Part shown: positions 38,747-49,648 of the stretch, piece by piece | Position numbering within the stretch: position 1 is the first letter of the stretch | Layout: each line of letters starts with the position of its first letter | Assembly: GCA_021202895.1 (NCBI GenBank) | Contig: JAJQCE010000024.1 | Location: 119,910 to 183,909 of the forward strand | Reading direction: 5' to 3' | DNA length: 64,000 bases | DNA from: Ruminococcus sp. | Lineage (GTDB): Bacteria > Bacillota > Clostridia > Oscillospirales > Ruminococcaceae | Notes under the pieces: model-generated | Told to the model about the DNA's origin: nothing | What the model saw: the letters and a program-made list of their open reading frames with translations, nothing else | The model's database searches: none | Position numbers and translations under genes: made by a program

Positions 38747-39007
38747 AAAATTACATCCTTTCTTTAGATATATTTCCTAAATTTGTGTGATTCAGAGGAG
38801 CTTAACGAGGCTTGAATTCGCCTCTCAAGAAAAATACCCCTCTATAAATAGGCTTTTTTCGGGCTTTTGTTGCACACAAACGTGCAACATTTAATGAAAT
38901 ATGTCTAAAGTAAAAGAAAAATCATATGTTTGTACAGGTTTCAACAGATATTTTTGTGCAATACTCACAGAGGTGTGGCAAGCATGGAGCTTGACAATAT
39001 AACTAAC

Positions 39008-39081
39008 TTTAAGGGTCGATAGGGACGTTAGGGTCGATATGCCCTTAATGACCCTTAAAAATGATTTAAGATAAGAGTGAC
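39008..39081 (+). repeat. Right arm of ~75-bp inverted repeat
   Basis: aagggtcgatagggacgttagggtcgatatgcccttaatgacccttaaaaatgatttaagataagagtga. Confidence 0.88.
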
Positions 39082-39210
39082 CCTTGGTTTGCGTACGTCT
39101 AACATACCCCGACATCGTCATGGATTTTATGTAAATTATCGTCAGTAGTCGCATTTGCAGAAAATCTAAATTTAGTTTTATTGATTCTTTAAAAAATGAG
39201 GAGTGATATA

Positions 39211-39711
39211 ATGTTAAACAAAGGTAAGACCGTCTTTCTCTGTGGATTTATGGGGAGCGGCAAATCCACTGTCGGCAAGGAGCTGGCTATGAAGCTCGGA
39301 AGGGATTTTGTCGACCTCGACGAGTACATAGTCAGGCAGGAGGTAATGAGCATTTCTGAAATTTTCGAGCTTAAGGGCGAGGATTATTTTCGCAAGCTTG
39401 AAAGCCATGCGCTTGCTTCGCTTCCCTGCTCGGTCGGAGTTGTCGCAACAGGCGGCGGCACGCTTCTTAGGGACGAAAATTCGGCGCTTGCTCGGAGCTT
39501 GGGAAGCGTAGTGTATATTGACACGCCGTTTGAGCTTTGCTATGCGAGAATTAAGGGCGACAAAAGGCGTCCGATTGCTTACAATTCCACAAGAGAGCAG
39601 CTGCTTGAGAGGTACAATCAGCGAAGCGTGATTTACCGTAGGAACAGCGATTTTTGCGTTGACGGCTCGCTTTCGCCTATTGAAATTGTACAGGAAATTT
39701 TGAAGAATTAA
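39211..39711 (+). CDS. aroK: Shikimate kinase
   Basis: VFLCGFMGSGKSTVGKELA; DLDEYI; VVATGGGT. Confidence 0.95.
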   Translation: MLNKGKTVFLCGFMGSGKSTVGKELAMKLGRDFVDLDEYIVRQEVMSISEIFELKGEDYFRKLESHALASLPCSVGVVATGGGTLLRDENSALARSLGSVVYIDTPFELCYARIKGDKRRPIAYNSTREQLLERYNQRSVIYRRNSDFCVDGSLSPIEIVQEILKN

Positions 39712-39775
39712 CAGCGAAAAGGCTTAGTCTGCTTGTTTCGTTAAAAATTGTAATTTAAGCTTGGAGGAGAATATT

Positions 39776-41362
39776 TTGACTGAATTGGAAAAGGAAATTT
39801 CACGGAGGAGAACCTTTGCGATTATTTCGCACCCTGACGCTGGAAAAACCACACTGACAGAGAAGCTATTGCTTTACGGCGGAGCGATAGCGCAGGCAGG
39901 CGCTGTTAAGGGAAAGAAGAACGCTCGCCATGCCGTCAGCGACTGGATGGAGATTGAAAAGCAGAGGGGTATCAGCGTCACCTCGTCGGTTATGCAGTTT
40001 CAGTACAAGGGCTCGTGCATAAACATTCTCGACACGCCTGGACATCAGGACTTTTCGGAGGACACCTACCGCACGCTTATGGCGGCTGATTCGGCGGTGA
40101 TGGTGATTGACGCTTCAAAGGGCGTGGAAAATCAAACTAGAAAACTTTTTAAGGTTTGCGCTATGCGGCATATCCCGATTTTCACATTTATAAATAAGCT
40201 TGACAGAGAAGCTAGAAATTCCTTCGATTTGACGCAGGAAATTGAGGAGGAGCTTGGGATTCCGACCTGCCCTGTAAACTGGGCTATCGGCTCCGGAAAG
40301 GATTTCAAGGGAGTTTACGACCGACTGAGCAGAAGGGTGATTTACTTCGACCCGACTGGCGGCGCACACAAGGTTTCAGCGAGTAAAGCGGACTTGAACG
40401 ACCCTAGCCTTTCTGAAATTCTCGGCGAGGAGAACTATCTGACGCTAAAAGACGACATTGAACTGCTTGACGGCGCAAGCGAGGAGCTTGACTTAGACGC
40501 CGTTCACGAGGGCAGGCTTTCGCCTGTCTTCTTCGGCTCTGCGCTTACAAATTTCGGTGTTGAACCCTTTTTAGAGCAATTTTTAGCAATGACTCCGCCG
40601 CCGATGCCGAGAAGCTCAAGCGAAGGAGAAATAGACCCGTTCTCACCTGATTTCAGCGCGTTTGTCTTTAAAATTCAGGCGAATATGAACAAGGCGCACA
40701 GGGATAGAATTACATTTCTAAGGGTTTGCTCGGGAAGGTTTGACAGGGAGATGGACGTGCTTCACGTTCAGAGCGGCAAGAAAATGCGTCTTTCCCAACC
40801 GCAGCAGATAATGGCGCAGGAGCGTGAAATTATCGACGAAGCTTATGCGGGCGACATAATCGGAGTGTTTGACCCTGGTATTTTTTCGATTGGAGATACA
40901 ATTTGTTCACCAAAGAAAAAATTTAAGTTTGAGGGGATTCCAACCTTTGCGCCTGAGCATTTCAAGCGTTACCGCAGCAAGGACACGATGAAGCGCAAGC
41001 AGTTTGTCAAGGGAATCACGCAGATAGCGCAGGAGGGTGCGATACAGATTTTCCGAGAGCCTTTTACAGGCATGGAGGAGATAATCGTAGGCGTTGTAGG
41101 CGCGCTTCAGTTTGACGTCTTCGAGTACCGAATGAAAAACGAGTACGGCGTTGAGATGAACGCTGACGGCTTAAGCTATTCCTTTATCAGGTGGATTGAA
41201 AGCTCGCCGTGCGACTGCAAGGATTTGAAGCTAAGCTCCGACACAAAGCTTGTCAGCGATTTAAAGGACAATCCGCTGCTGCTCTTTACAAGCGAGTGGA
41301 ATATCCGCTGGGCATTGGAAAGAAACGAGGGGCTTAAGCTTGAGGAGTTCAGTAAGGAATAA
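39776..41362 (+). CDS. prfC: Peptide chain release factor 3
   Basis: SHPDAGKTTLTEKLLLYGGAIAQAGAVKG; probable TTG start at 39776 after ggaggag. Confidence 0.95.
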   Translation: MTELEKEISRRRTFAIISHPDAGKTTLTEKLLLYGGAIAQAGAVKGKKNARHAVSDWMEIEKQRGISVTSSVMQFQYKGSCINILDTPGHQDFSEDTYRTLMAADSAVMVIDASKGVENQTRKLFKVCAMRHIPIFTFINKLDREARNSFDLTQEIEEELGIPTCPVNWAIGSGKDFKGVYDRLSRRVIYFDPTGGAHKVSASKADLNDPSLSEILGEENYLTLKDDIELLDGASEELDLDAVHEGRLSPVFFGSALTNFGVEPFLEQFLAMTPPPMPRSSSEGEIDPFSPDFSAFVFKIQANMNKAHRDRITFLRVCSGRFDREMDVLHVQSGKKMRLSQPQQIMAQEREIIDEAYAGDIIGVFDPGIFSIGDTICSPKKKFKFEGIPTFAPEHFKRYRSKDTMKRKQFVKGITQIAQEGAIQIFREPFTGMEEIIVGVVGALQFDVFEYRMKNEYGVEMNADGLSYSFIRWIESSPCDCKDLKLSSDTKLVSDLKDNPLLLFTSEWNIRWALERNEGLKLEEFSKE

Positions 41363-41567
41363 TTTGCCAATGCAAACTTTCCTACTATAGCTTGCGCACA
41401 GATGAAAGCTCACATTTTCTTTTTTTAATTGGATAGAAAGCACAAAAAAAGCACAACGAACGTGTGCTTTTGCTTTGCAAAGAAATTCCTGTACAATAAA
41501 CAGGCTGTAATAAATTCGTTAGTAAAGAGTGATGTGAATCCTAACCACTCTAATTTTTCTGCACCTT

Positions 41568-42929
41568 TTACTTTTGTCCTTGACATAGCGCTACGCACTC
41601 AACGTGGCAAGCTCTCGGAAACATATCCACCGCCTGAACTCTTTGCGTGATGTAGCCTAGCTTTTCTAAAGCGGCGCAGTCTCTTGCGGCGGTTGCGGGG
41701 TTGCAGGAAATCATCACTATGCGTTCAGGGTTCATCTGCGCCATGTATTTTAGCGTATCAGGTGTACAGCCCTTTCTTGCAGGATCGGCAATGATAACAT
41801 CAGGCTTTTCACTCCGACTGTATAAAAGCTTTGCCGCCTCACCTGCGTCTGAGCATATAAATTCCGCATTGCTTATTAGGTTTAATTCGGCATTTTCTTT
41901 AGCATTTTTCACAGCGTCGCTAACTATCTCTACGCCTATAAGCTTCTTAACCTTGTCCGCCATTGATAAGCCTATCGTTCCCGCTCCGCAGTAAAGATCA
42001 AGCAGTGCCTCGCTCCCCGTAAGAGCGGCATACTCCTGCGCCTTAGCATACAGCTTTTCAGCTTGCAGTGTGTTAATCTGATAAAATGAATTTAGTGAAA
42101 TCGAAAGCTCCCTGCCGCACATTTTATCCTTTATGGTTTCACTTCCGTACAGCGCTTCGCTCTTTTGCCCTAATATTACATTCCTGCCGCTGTCGTTCTC
42201 ATTGAGAATAAACGACTTAAGCTCACTGTATTTTTTTGAAAGCTCACCTGCAAGCGGTTTAAATTTTTCTTTGCAATTTAAAGAGGTTACTACCACCGCC
42301 GCCATTATCTCGCCGCTGTACTCTCCCCTCCTGATAAAAATATGCCGCAAAAGCCCTTTGCCCGTCTGCTCATCATAGGCTTTTATCCCATTTTCATTTG
42401 CAAAAGCTGTTATGTCAGCGCAAATCGAAAGAAAAATGTCGGGAAGCTGCGGACAGCTTTCAATTGGTATCACCCTGTGAGAACGCTTGGCATAATATCC
42501 TGCAATCACCCTGCCGCTCGAGTCTGTTCCAACCGGAAACTGCGACTTGTTGCGGTATTTTTTTACTCTTGACGCACCAATAATCGGCTCAAAGTCTGGA
42601 CTTAAGCCGCCTATCCTCTCAAAAGCGTCCCTTACGATCTTCTCTTTAATTTCAAGCTCAGCTGAATATTCAATGTGTCTCAGCGAACAGCCTCCGCATT
42701 TGCCGTAAGCCTCGCATCCACTCTCACAGCGGCTTTTTGAAGAAATCAAAAGCTTTTCTGTTATTCCATAGCAGTAGCTTTTTTTCGCCTTGACAATTCG
42801 GCAGATAATTACATCTCCTACGGCGGTAAACGGAACAAAAACTGTAATTCCCTCCGTGCGTCCCACTCCGTTTCCCTCGTTTGTCACATCGGTAATTTCA
42901 AGGGTGACTAGTTCATTTTTCTTTAGCAT
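41568..42929 (-). CDS. rlmD: 23S rRNA (uracil-5-)-methyltransferase RlmD-like
   Basis: TRAM domain, 4-Cys CEAYGKCGGC cluster, LLDLYCGAGTIGL, SCNPATAARD. Confidence 0.9.
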   Translation of the reverse strand: MLKKNELVTLEITDVTNEGNGVGRTEGITVFVPFTAVGDVIICRIVKAKKSYCYGITEKLLISSKSRCESGCEAYGKCGGCSLRHIEYSAELEIKEKIVRDAFERIGGLSPDFEPIIGASRVKKYRNKSQFPVGTDSSGRVIAGYYAKRSHRVIPIESCPQLPDIFLSICADITAFANENGIKAYDEQTGKGLLRHIFIRRGEYSGEIMAAVVVTSLNCKEKFKPLAGELSKKYSELKSFILNENDSGRNVILGQKSEALYGSETIKDKMCGRELSISLNSFYQINTLQAEKLYAKAQEYAALTGSEALLDLYCGAGTIGLSMADKVKKLIGVEIVSDAVKNAKENAELNLISNAEFICSDAGEAAKLLYSRSEKPDVIIADPARKGCTPDTLKYMAQMNPERIVMISCNPATAARDCAALEKLGYITQRVQAVDMFPRACHVECVALCQGQK

Positions 42930-44388
42930 AAAACTCCTCGATTTTGTCTTTCTTTTTTAGCATTGCGCCAAAATTGTTGTTGTAGTCCATCGGATACTTG
43001 TAGTTAAAAATACGCTCTATTCGTCCATCGCCCACAAGCTTGGTTGAGCCTGCCGCCCCCAGCGCAATTATCGTTTCAAGCTCCTCCATGATAAGTATGT
43101 TATAAATGCTCTCAAAGCCTGGCTTTGCCCAACCTGTATTTTCTAAATTTTCAGCCATATTTTTTTGCTTGTATAAATAGTAAGGTCTGTAGCCGCTTTC
43201 GCTCAAACGCTTTGACGCATAGTCAACCATTTCGCTCGCATTGCTTCGCACTATAGCGTCAGACTTTGACTGCTCGTTTATTCTCGACGAACGCTTGATT
43301 GAAAGAGTGTGCAGCGTAATATTTTCAGGAGCAAGCTCAAGGATTTTCTCAATAGTCTTAGCAAAGCTTTCAAGGCTATCTGTCGGCAAGGAGGCGATTA
43401 AATCTGTATTTATAACCCTAAAGCCCATGCCCTTAGCAAGCTCAAAGGCTGCAAAAAACTGCGCCGCCGTGTGCTTTCTGCCTATCTGCTCAAGCACTGA
43501 ATCATTAAGCGTCTGCGGATTTATTGAAATTCGTGTGCAGCCGTTTTTTATAAGCGTTTCAAGCTTTTCCTTTGTAATCGTATCAGGTCTGCCCGCTTCT
43601 ACCGTGTATTCGCATACATAGGACAAATCAAACGCTTCAGCTATCGCTTTCATAATCCTTTCAAGAAACGGCGCTTCAAGCGTTGTAGGAGTTCCGCCGC
43701 CAAAATAAACGCAGTTTGGCTTAAGACCGAGCCGCTCGGCAATTTTCCCTGTGTACCTAATCTCCGCACAGAGATTCTCCACATATTCAGGTATCAGCCT
43801 TTTTACCGCCGCACCTGATGCGGACTGCGAAATAAACGAGCAATATGAGCATCTTGTCGGGCAAAAGGGAATTGATATGTAAAGTCCAAATTTGTTATTT
43901 AAGCTTACTTCACCAAGCAGCGAACGCTGAACTTGCGCCGTTTGATACGCTTTCTCGCACTTTTTTCGGCTCACAAGGTATTTTTTTTCAAGCTCATCAT
44001 AAATCTCTTCACATGAAAAGCCCTCGTCAATGAGCCTGTGAACCTGCTTGACAGGCCGCACTCCCGTAAGCGTTCCCCATTGCGAGGTTATTCCTGTTAT
44101 CTCACTCATCGCAAGATAAAGCAGCTGTGAAAGCTTTACAATACATTCCTTATCTAAAGCGTCAGGTGAAATCCTCTCTGATTTTCTTGCGTGCTTTTCG
44201 CCATAGCTTACCCATACGCAAAGCAGCGTGTATTTTTCAAGCCTAGCTTTTCTGACAAGAGCAAAATCTCCTGCAAAAAGCGGTTTGTCTTCGTCAAAGG
44301 AAAATTCAAACCGCTGTGCAGGTAAAAAAAGCTTCATTACCGCTTCAATTTCATATTTATAATCATTCCCACTGAAAATAAGCCTCAT
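42913..44388 (-). CDS. hemZ: Coproporphyrinogen dehydrogenase HemZ
   Basis: Radical SAM CPTRCSYCSF; YFGGGTPTTLE. Confidence 0.9.
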   Translation of the reverse strand: MRLIFSGNDYKYEIEAVMKLFLPAQRFEFSFDEDKPLFAGDFALVRKARLEKYTLLCVWVSYGEKHARKSERISPDALDKECIVKLSQLLYLAMSEITGITSQWGTLTGVRPVKQVHRLIDEGFSCEEIYDELEKKYLVSRKKCEKAYQTAQVQRSLLGEVSLNNKFGLYISIPFCPTRCSYCSFISQSASGAAVKRLIPEYVENLCAEIRYTGKIAERLGLKPNCVYFGGGTPTTLEAPFLERIMKAIAEAFDLSYVCEYTVEAGRPDTITKEKLETLIKNGCTRISINPQTLNDSVLEQIGRKHTAAQFFAAFELAKGMGFRVINTDLIASLPTDSLESFAKTIEKILELAPENITLHTLSIKRSSRINEQSKSDAIVRSNASEMVDYASKRLSESGYRPYYLYKQKNMAENLENTGWAKPGFESIYNILIMEELETIIALGAAGSTKLVGDGRIERIFNYKYPMDYNNNFGAMLKKKDKIEEFYAKEK

Positions 44389-44401
44389 ACTTATGCTCCT
44401 T

Positions 44402-45025
44402 TTACAGCAAATAAGGGTTAAATCTGCGTTCCTTGTCAAGCGTGGTTTCCTCCATATGTCCAGGCAGAATACGCAGATTTCCGCCTAAATCCTTTATAAT
44501 CTCCATAGAGTTCATCAATTTTCTGTAATCGCCGTCAGGCATATCGGTTCTGCCTACCGATCTTGCAAAAATCGTATCTCCCGAAAACATAACGTCATCT
44601 AAAATATAGCAAACTGAACCCGAAGTATGCCCCGGTGTGTGAACCACGTCAAATTCCAGCTCGTCAAGCGTCAATATATCCCCATCGTCAACGGCAACTG
44701 CGCCGTCATACAGTCTTAGTCCCCTTACTCTGAAAAAGTTTATCAGCAGTCCGTCTGTATCCGTTGAAAGCTTATCTATATCCAATCTGTGAATATAAAC
44801 CCTACAGCCTGTCGCTTCAGCCAGATCCGCAACCGCTCCCACATGGTCAAAATGTCCGTGAGTGAGCAGGATTTTCTTGAGCGTAAGTCCCCGCTTTTCA
44901 AGCACTCTCAAAATATAATCCGCATCCGCAGGCGCATCAATCAAAGCGGCATTTTGCTTTTGACTTGAAACAATATAGCTGTTAGTGTCGCAGACACTAA
45001 GCGGTTTGAGCTTGATAATCTCCAT
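44402..45025 (-). CDS. MBL-fold metallohydrolase
   Basis: THGHFDHVGA motif. Confidence 0.92.
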   Translation of the reverse strand: MEIIKLKPLSVCDTNSYIVSSQKQNAALIDAPADADYILRVLEKRGLTLKKILLTHGHFDHVGAVADLAEATGCRVYIHRLDIDKLSTDTDGLLINFFRVRGLRLYDGAVAVDDGDILTLDELEFDVVHTPGHTSGSVCYILDDVMFSGDTIFARSVGRTDMPDGDYRKLMNSMEIIKDLGGNLRILPGHMEETTLDKERRFNPYLL

Positions 45026-45037
45026 TCTCTGCGCCTC

Positions 45038-47347
45038 CTATCTGCCGCTTCTCTCAACGCTTATTACATTCTTTATCTTCTTAATCCTCGACATCACATT
45101 GTCAAGCTGTTCCATGCCTGCAATGCTCAAAGTCACCGACAAAATAGCGTTGCCGTTTTTAAGCTCTCTTGACGAGGATTCGTAAATATAGATGTTAATC
45201 ATCGCAAGCGCAGAGGAAACGTCCGCCAGAAGCCCTATTCTATCAACGGCTATAATGTCAAGCGTTGTCTTAAAGAACGCTGAATCGGTCTTGTTTTCCT
45301 CCCAGCGAACCTGTATCCATCTGTCCTTTTGCTCTGGAATATCCTTTTGCGAAAGATAATTCACACAGTCGCACTTATGCACGCTGATACCATGACCTCT
45401 CGTTATAAAGCCTATTATATCATCGCCCGGAAACGGATTGCAGCACTGCGCAAACTTAACCGCACAGTCGTCTATCCCATCAACAATAACTCCCGATTTA
45501 TTCTTTAGGCTCTTAGGCTTAATATCCTCCTGCGTAATTTCAGGCTGCGGCTTTTCAGCATAACGCTTTGTATACTCGCTCTTAAGCCGCTGCATAATCT
45601 TAGACATCTGAACTCCGCCGTAGCCTATCGCCGCAAAGAAATCGTCAAGCGTTTCACAGCTGTGCTTTTTCATGTCAAGCGCAAGAAAATCCTCCAGGTC
45701 CTCCTCTGGAACACGCATATTGTTGCGTCTGAACTCTCTCTCCAGCGCATTTTTTCCCTCGAAAATGTTTTCCTCTCTGCGCTCCTTTTTAAACCACGAA
45801 CGAATCTTTGACTTCGCCTCATTGGTTTTAGCAATGCTCAGCCACGAGCGCGATGGTCCGTGTCCTTCAATATTTGTCGTGAGAATTTCTATAATTTCAC
45901 CCGTGCTAATTTGATAGTCGTAGGAAACCATCTTTTTATCCGCTTTAGCTCCGCACATTCTGTGACCTACCTGCGTGTGAATAGCATACGCAAAGTCAAT
46001 CACCGTCGAGCCCTTTGGCAGGGTAATCATATCTCCCTTAGGCGTAAACGCAAAAACATCCTCAGGCGCCAAATCGTTCTTTATAGCGCGGACAATTTCC
46101 TCAACATCGTTAGATTCCTGCTGAGATTCTATAATCTGCCTTACCCATGCGATTCTGTTGTCGTCCTTGGTGCTGCCGCCCTTGATCCCTTCCTTGTATT
46201 TCCAGTGAGCGGCGATACCGTACTCCGCCATCTGATGCATTTCCCATGTGCGTATCTGCACCTCAAACGGCACGCCCTCTCGTCCTATAACTGTAGTGTG
46301 GAGCGACTGATACATATTAGTTTTAGGTGTTGAAATATAGTCCTTAAAACGATTAGGAATAGGTCTGAACATATCGTGAATAATACCCAGAATGTTATAA
46401 CATTCGGCTATCGTATTAACTATTATTCTAACCGCATAGCGGTCATAAATCTGATCTATGTCCTTTCCGTCACGGTAAACCTTTTTGTAAATACCATAGT
46501 TAGACTTAACACGTCCCTCAATCTGCGGAAGCGGGTCGTAGTTTTCCTTTTGAAGCCTGTTACGGATTTTCTCCTTGATTTTCTCTACAAGCTCCTCCCT
46601 GTCGTCCTTTCTGATCTTCATCTGCTCTTCGATTTCCATATAGGCAAAGGGATCAAGATAGTAAAAAGCCAAATCCTCTATCTCGTCCTTAATTGAGCTT
46701 ATTCCCAAGCGGTGAGCAATAGGCGCATAGATGTTCATCGTTTCGTGAGCGATAGTTCTGCGCTTCTCCTCACGGCAGTACTTGAGCGTTCGCATATTGT
46801 GAAGCCGGTCTGAAAGCTTGATAATTATAACGCGTATGTCCTCGCTCATTGCAAGCAAAATCTTGCGGATATTCTCCGCTTTTTGCTCCTCTTTGGTAAA
46901 AATCTCCACCTTGCCCAGCTTTGTAACTCCATTCACAAGCATAGCTACATCGCTGCCGAACTTTTTCTCAAGCTCCGCTAGTGTACAGTCTGTATCTTCA
47001 ACCACATCGTGAAGCAAAGCCGCACAGATTGTGTCGGTGTCCATTCCCAGCTCAAGCAAAATATACGCAACAGAAAGAGGGTGGCTGATATACGGCTCGC
47101 CCGATTCACGCTTCTGGTCATGGTGATACATCTCCGCAAGCTCATACGCAGAAACAATCTTTGTCAGATCATACTGCTTATCGCCGTCAAGAATCTTTTG
47201 AATCAAAGCGTCGATTGTGACAATCTCCTCCGGCTCGACAATATAGTCATTTTCCCTAAGAGCTTCATTTCTCTTTGCGCTTTCACGCTTTTCTTCTTCC
47301 ACAATCTCTGTTTTGTTCTCTTTGATAATATCATCCATACCGTTCAA
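45038..47347 (-). CDS. relA: (p)ppGpp synthetase/hydrolase RelA/SpoT
   Basis: HD domain LLHDVVEDT, synthetase, TGS and ACT regions. Confidence 0.97.
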   Translation of the reverse strand: MNGMDDIIKENKTEIVEEEKRESAKRNEALRENDYIVEPEEIVTIDALIQKILDGDKQYDLTKIVSAYELAEMYHHDQKRESGEPYISHPLSVAYILLELGMDTDTICAALLHDVVEDTDCTLAELEKKFGSDVAMLVNGVTKLGKVEIFTKEEQKAENIRKILLAMSEDIRVIIIKLSDRLHNMRTLKYCREEKRRTIAHETMNIYAPIAHRLGISSIKDEIEDLAFYYLDPFAYMEIEEQMKIRKDDREELVEKIKEKIRNRLQKENYDPLPQIEGRVKSNYGIYKKVYRDGKDIDQIYDRYAVRIIVNTIAECYNILGIIHDMFRPIPNRFKDYISTPKTNMYQSLHTTVIGREGVPFEVQIRTWEMHQMAEYGIAAHWKYKEGIKGGSTKDDNRIAWVRQIIESQQESNDVEEIVRAIKNDLAPEDVFAFTPKGDMITLPKGSTVIDFAYAIHTQVGHRMCGAKADKKMVSYDYQISTGEIIEILTTNIEGHGPSRSWLSIAKTNEAKSKIRSWFKKERREENIFEGKNALEREFRRNNMRVPEEDLEDFLALDMKKHSCETLDDFFAAIGYGGVQMSKIMQRLKSEYTKRYAEKPQPEITQEDIKPKSLKNKSGVIVDGIDDCAVKFAQCCNPFPGDDIIGFITRGHGISVHKCDCVNYLSQKDIPEQKDRWIQVRWEENKTDSAFFKTTLDIIAVDRIGLLADVSSALAMINIYIYESSSRELKNGNAILSVTLSIAGMEQLDNVMSRIKKIKNVISVERSGR

Positions 47348-47385
47348 ACCCCCTCTTTAAAACTATAAATCCATCAAATAAGCTT

Positions 47386-49449
47386 TTATCCAAGCATTGC
47401 ATAAAGCTGCTTCATTGTATATGTCGAATTTAAATCAACCTTTGAGCGCACATCAAGTATGCTCACGCTCTGCTCCGCAGCATTAAGCTCCGCAAGTCCC
47501 GCCTCGCAGAAAACTCTTATTATAATTCTCAGCTTGCAGTAATTTATCGCAGGATTGTTTATTTTCATATACAGAAAATCTATATCCGCCTGCCTTTGTC
47601 CGCTCAAAAGCTTGTATACATAAACAAGCTCGTTTCTTGACGGAACAATCCTTTTTACAAAGCTTATCGGCAGCTGCTTGCCCTCATTAAGCTTTTCCCA
47701 ACAGTCCTTTGCGGCAAAATACTTTTCGGTCTGCATATTAGCAGGACGCATATCCGCCGCCTTTACAGATACAGATTCCTTTCCGTTATACTCGTTTATA
47801 TCAATATTCGCCGCTATATCTATAAAGTCACCAATGTTAAAAAACATACTTTCAGGACTTTTTGAAAAGACAAGCACGTTTACATTTTTCGCTCCATAAG
47901 TCACATTAATCTTTGTATGCTTGCCGCCCGAAAGCGGATAAATCGCATTCACTCTACAGTTTGGCATACAAAACATTGGCTTGGGATTTGCCGTTCCAAA
48001 GGGCTCAAGCACATTGAGCGATTTTATACTCTCAACCGTAAGCTCGTTAGGCGGCATAACCATATCGCACTCTGTAAGCGGCATAGGCATGATTTTCATT
48101 TCATCCGCATATTCAAGCACTTTCTTTACAAAAGCGCTTATGTTTTCTTTCTTTATCGTCAAGCCGCCTGCACATTCGTGACCGCCGAATTTTTCGAGAT
48201 ATTCTGATGCATATGTAAGAGCGCTGTGTATGCTGAATCCCTTTAAGCTTCTTGCGCTTCCACGCCCAATGCCGTTTTCATCTATTGAAATTATAATGTT
48301 CGGCTTTCCATACGCTTCAAGCACCCTTGCGGATACTATTCCGATAACTCCGTGATGCCAACCGTTTCCTGCAAGCACAATCACACGTTTATCCAAAACC
48401 TGCGGATTTTTATTTATATACTGTTTTATGCCAGAAAAAATCTTTGCCTCAGTTTCCCTTCGCTCATTGTTCAAGCTGCAAAGCTTGTCGGCAAGCTCAT
48501 CCGCCTGCTGAGGATTCTCCGTCAGAACAGCTTCAAGCGCCATCAAAGGCGAGCCGAACCTCCCTGCCGCATTTATTCTAGGACAAATCTGAAATGCAAG
48601 CGTTGACGAGCTAAGCTTATCCCTGTCGACAGCCGCATGATCCATCAGCTCGTTAAGTCCCAGACTTTCAGTGTTTTTAAGATACAAAAGACCCTTCTTG
48701 ACAAGAGCTCGATTTTCACCGTTAAGCTCAACCAAATCTCCGACTGTTCCTATAGCGCAAAGGTCGGCATACTGCTCAACCACTGCGTCATACTCTCCGC
48801 CGTCAAGTGCGGCGCAAAGCTTAAGAGCAACTCCCACTCCGGCAAGGTTTTTATACAGCGACGGACAATCTCTTCTGTGTGGATTTATAACCGCTTCCGC
48901 TTTCGGAAGCTCTTCGGGCGGCTGATGGTGGTCGGTTATCACAAGCTTCATTCCAAGCTCGTAAATCCTCTCCGCTTCACCCACACAAGATATGCCATTG
49001 TCAACGGTAATTATAAGCTCAACTCCCTTATCGTGAAGCCTCTCAACCGCTTCAAGAGTCATACCGTAGCCCTCATCACGCTCGTTTATATAGTAGGTTA
49101 CATTTGCGCCCATACTCAAAAGATAGCTGTACAAAACAGCCGTAGCTGTAATTCCGTCGCAGTCATAGTCGCCGTAAACGCAGATAAGCTTGTATGAATC
49201 AATATATTCATTGATTATCTCAACCGCCACGCTCATGTCAGCTAAAACAAATGGATCGCTAAGGCTTTCAGAACTGAAAAATTCCACTGCCTGCTGAAAA
49301 TCCGTCATGCCTCTTGCCGTCAAAAGCTCAAGCACAAGCATACTTAGATCACATTTTGATTTAAATTCTACAGCCTTTTTCTCATCAGCCGAACCAACAA
49401 TCCATCTTTTCATTAGCAAAATCCTTTTTTTAATGCCTGAAATCGGCAA
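47386..49449 (-). CDS. recJ: Single-stranded-DNA exonuclease RecJ
   Basis: VYGDYDCDGITATA and VITDHHQPPEELP. Confidence 0.95.
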   Translation of the reverse strand: MPISGIKKRILLMKRWIVGSADEKKAVEFKSKCDLSMLVLELLTARGMTDFQQAVEFFSSESLSDPFVLADMSVAVEIINEYIDSYKLICVYGDYDCDGITATAVLYSYLLSMGANVTYYINERDEGYGMTLEAVERLHDKGVELIITVDNGISCVGEAERIYELGMKLVITDHHQPPEELPKAEAVINPHRRDCPSLYKNLAGVGVALKLCAALDGGEYDAVVEQYADLCAIGTVGDLVELNGENRALVKKGLLYLKNTESLGLNELMDHAAVDRDKLSSSTLAFQICPRINAAGRFGSPLMALEAVLTENPQQADELADKLCSLNNERRETEAKIFSGIKQYINKNPQVLDKRVIVLAGNGWHHGVIGIVSARVLEAYGKPNIIISIDENGIGRGSARSLKGFSIHSALTYASEYLEKFGGHECAGGLTIKKENISAFVKKVLEYADEMKIMPMPLTECDMVMPPNELTVESIKSLNVLEPFGTANPKPMFCMPNCRVNAIYPLSGGKHTKINVTYGAKNVNVLVFSKSPESMFFNIGDFIDIAANIDINEYNGKESVSVKAADMRPANMQTEKYFAAKDCWEKLNEGKQLPISFVKRIVPSRNELVYVYKLLSGQRQADIDFLYMKINNPAINYCKLRIIIRVFCEAGLAELNAAEQSVSILDVRSKVDLNSTYTMKQLYAMLG

Positions 49450-49601
49450 TTTACAACATTAGTAAACTATATTATACCACACTTTTATATTTTTTTCAAT
49501 AGCGTTTTCCCTTTTCAAAAAAAATTAACAACAAAGCTCTCAAAATGCTTTATTTCAGAGCCTATTTTCGCATTTATTCACACAAAGGTAAATAAAAAAT
49601 C

Positions 49602-49634
49602 AAAAACGTTCGTCCCCTTTAAGGAACGAACGCT
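49602..49634 (-). terminator. Terminator
   Basis: Minus strand GCGTTCGTTCC...GGGACGAACGTTTTT. Confidence 0.65.
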
Positions 49635-49648
49635 GATTTTTCACTTTG

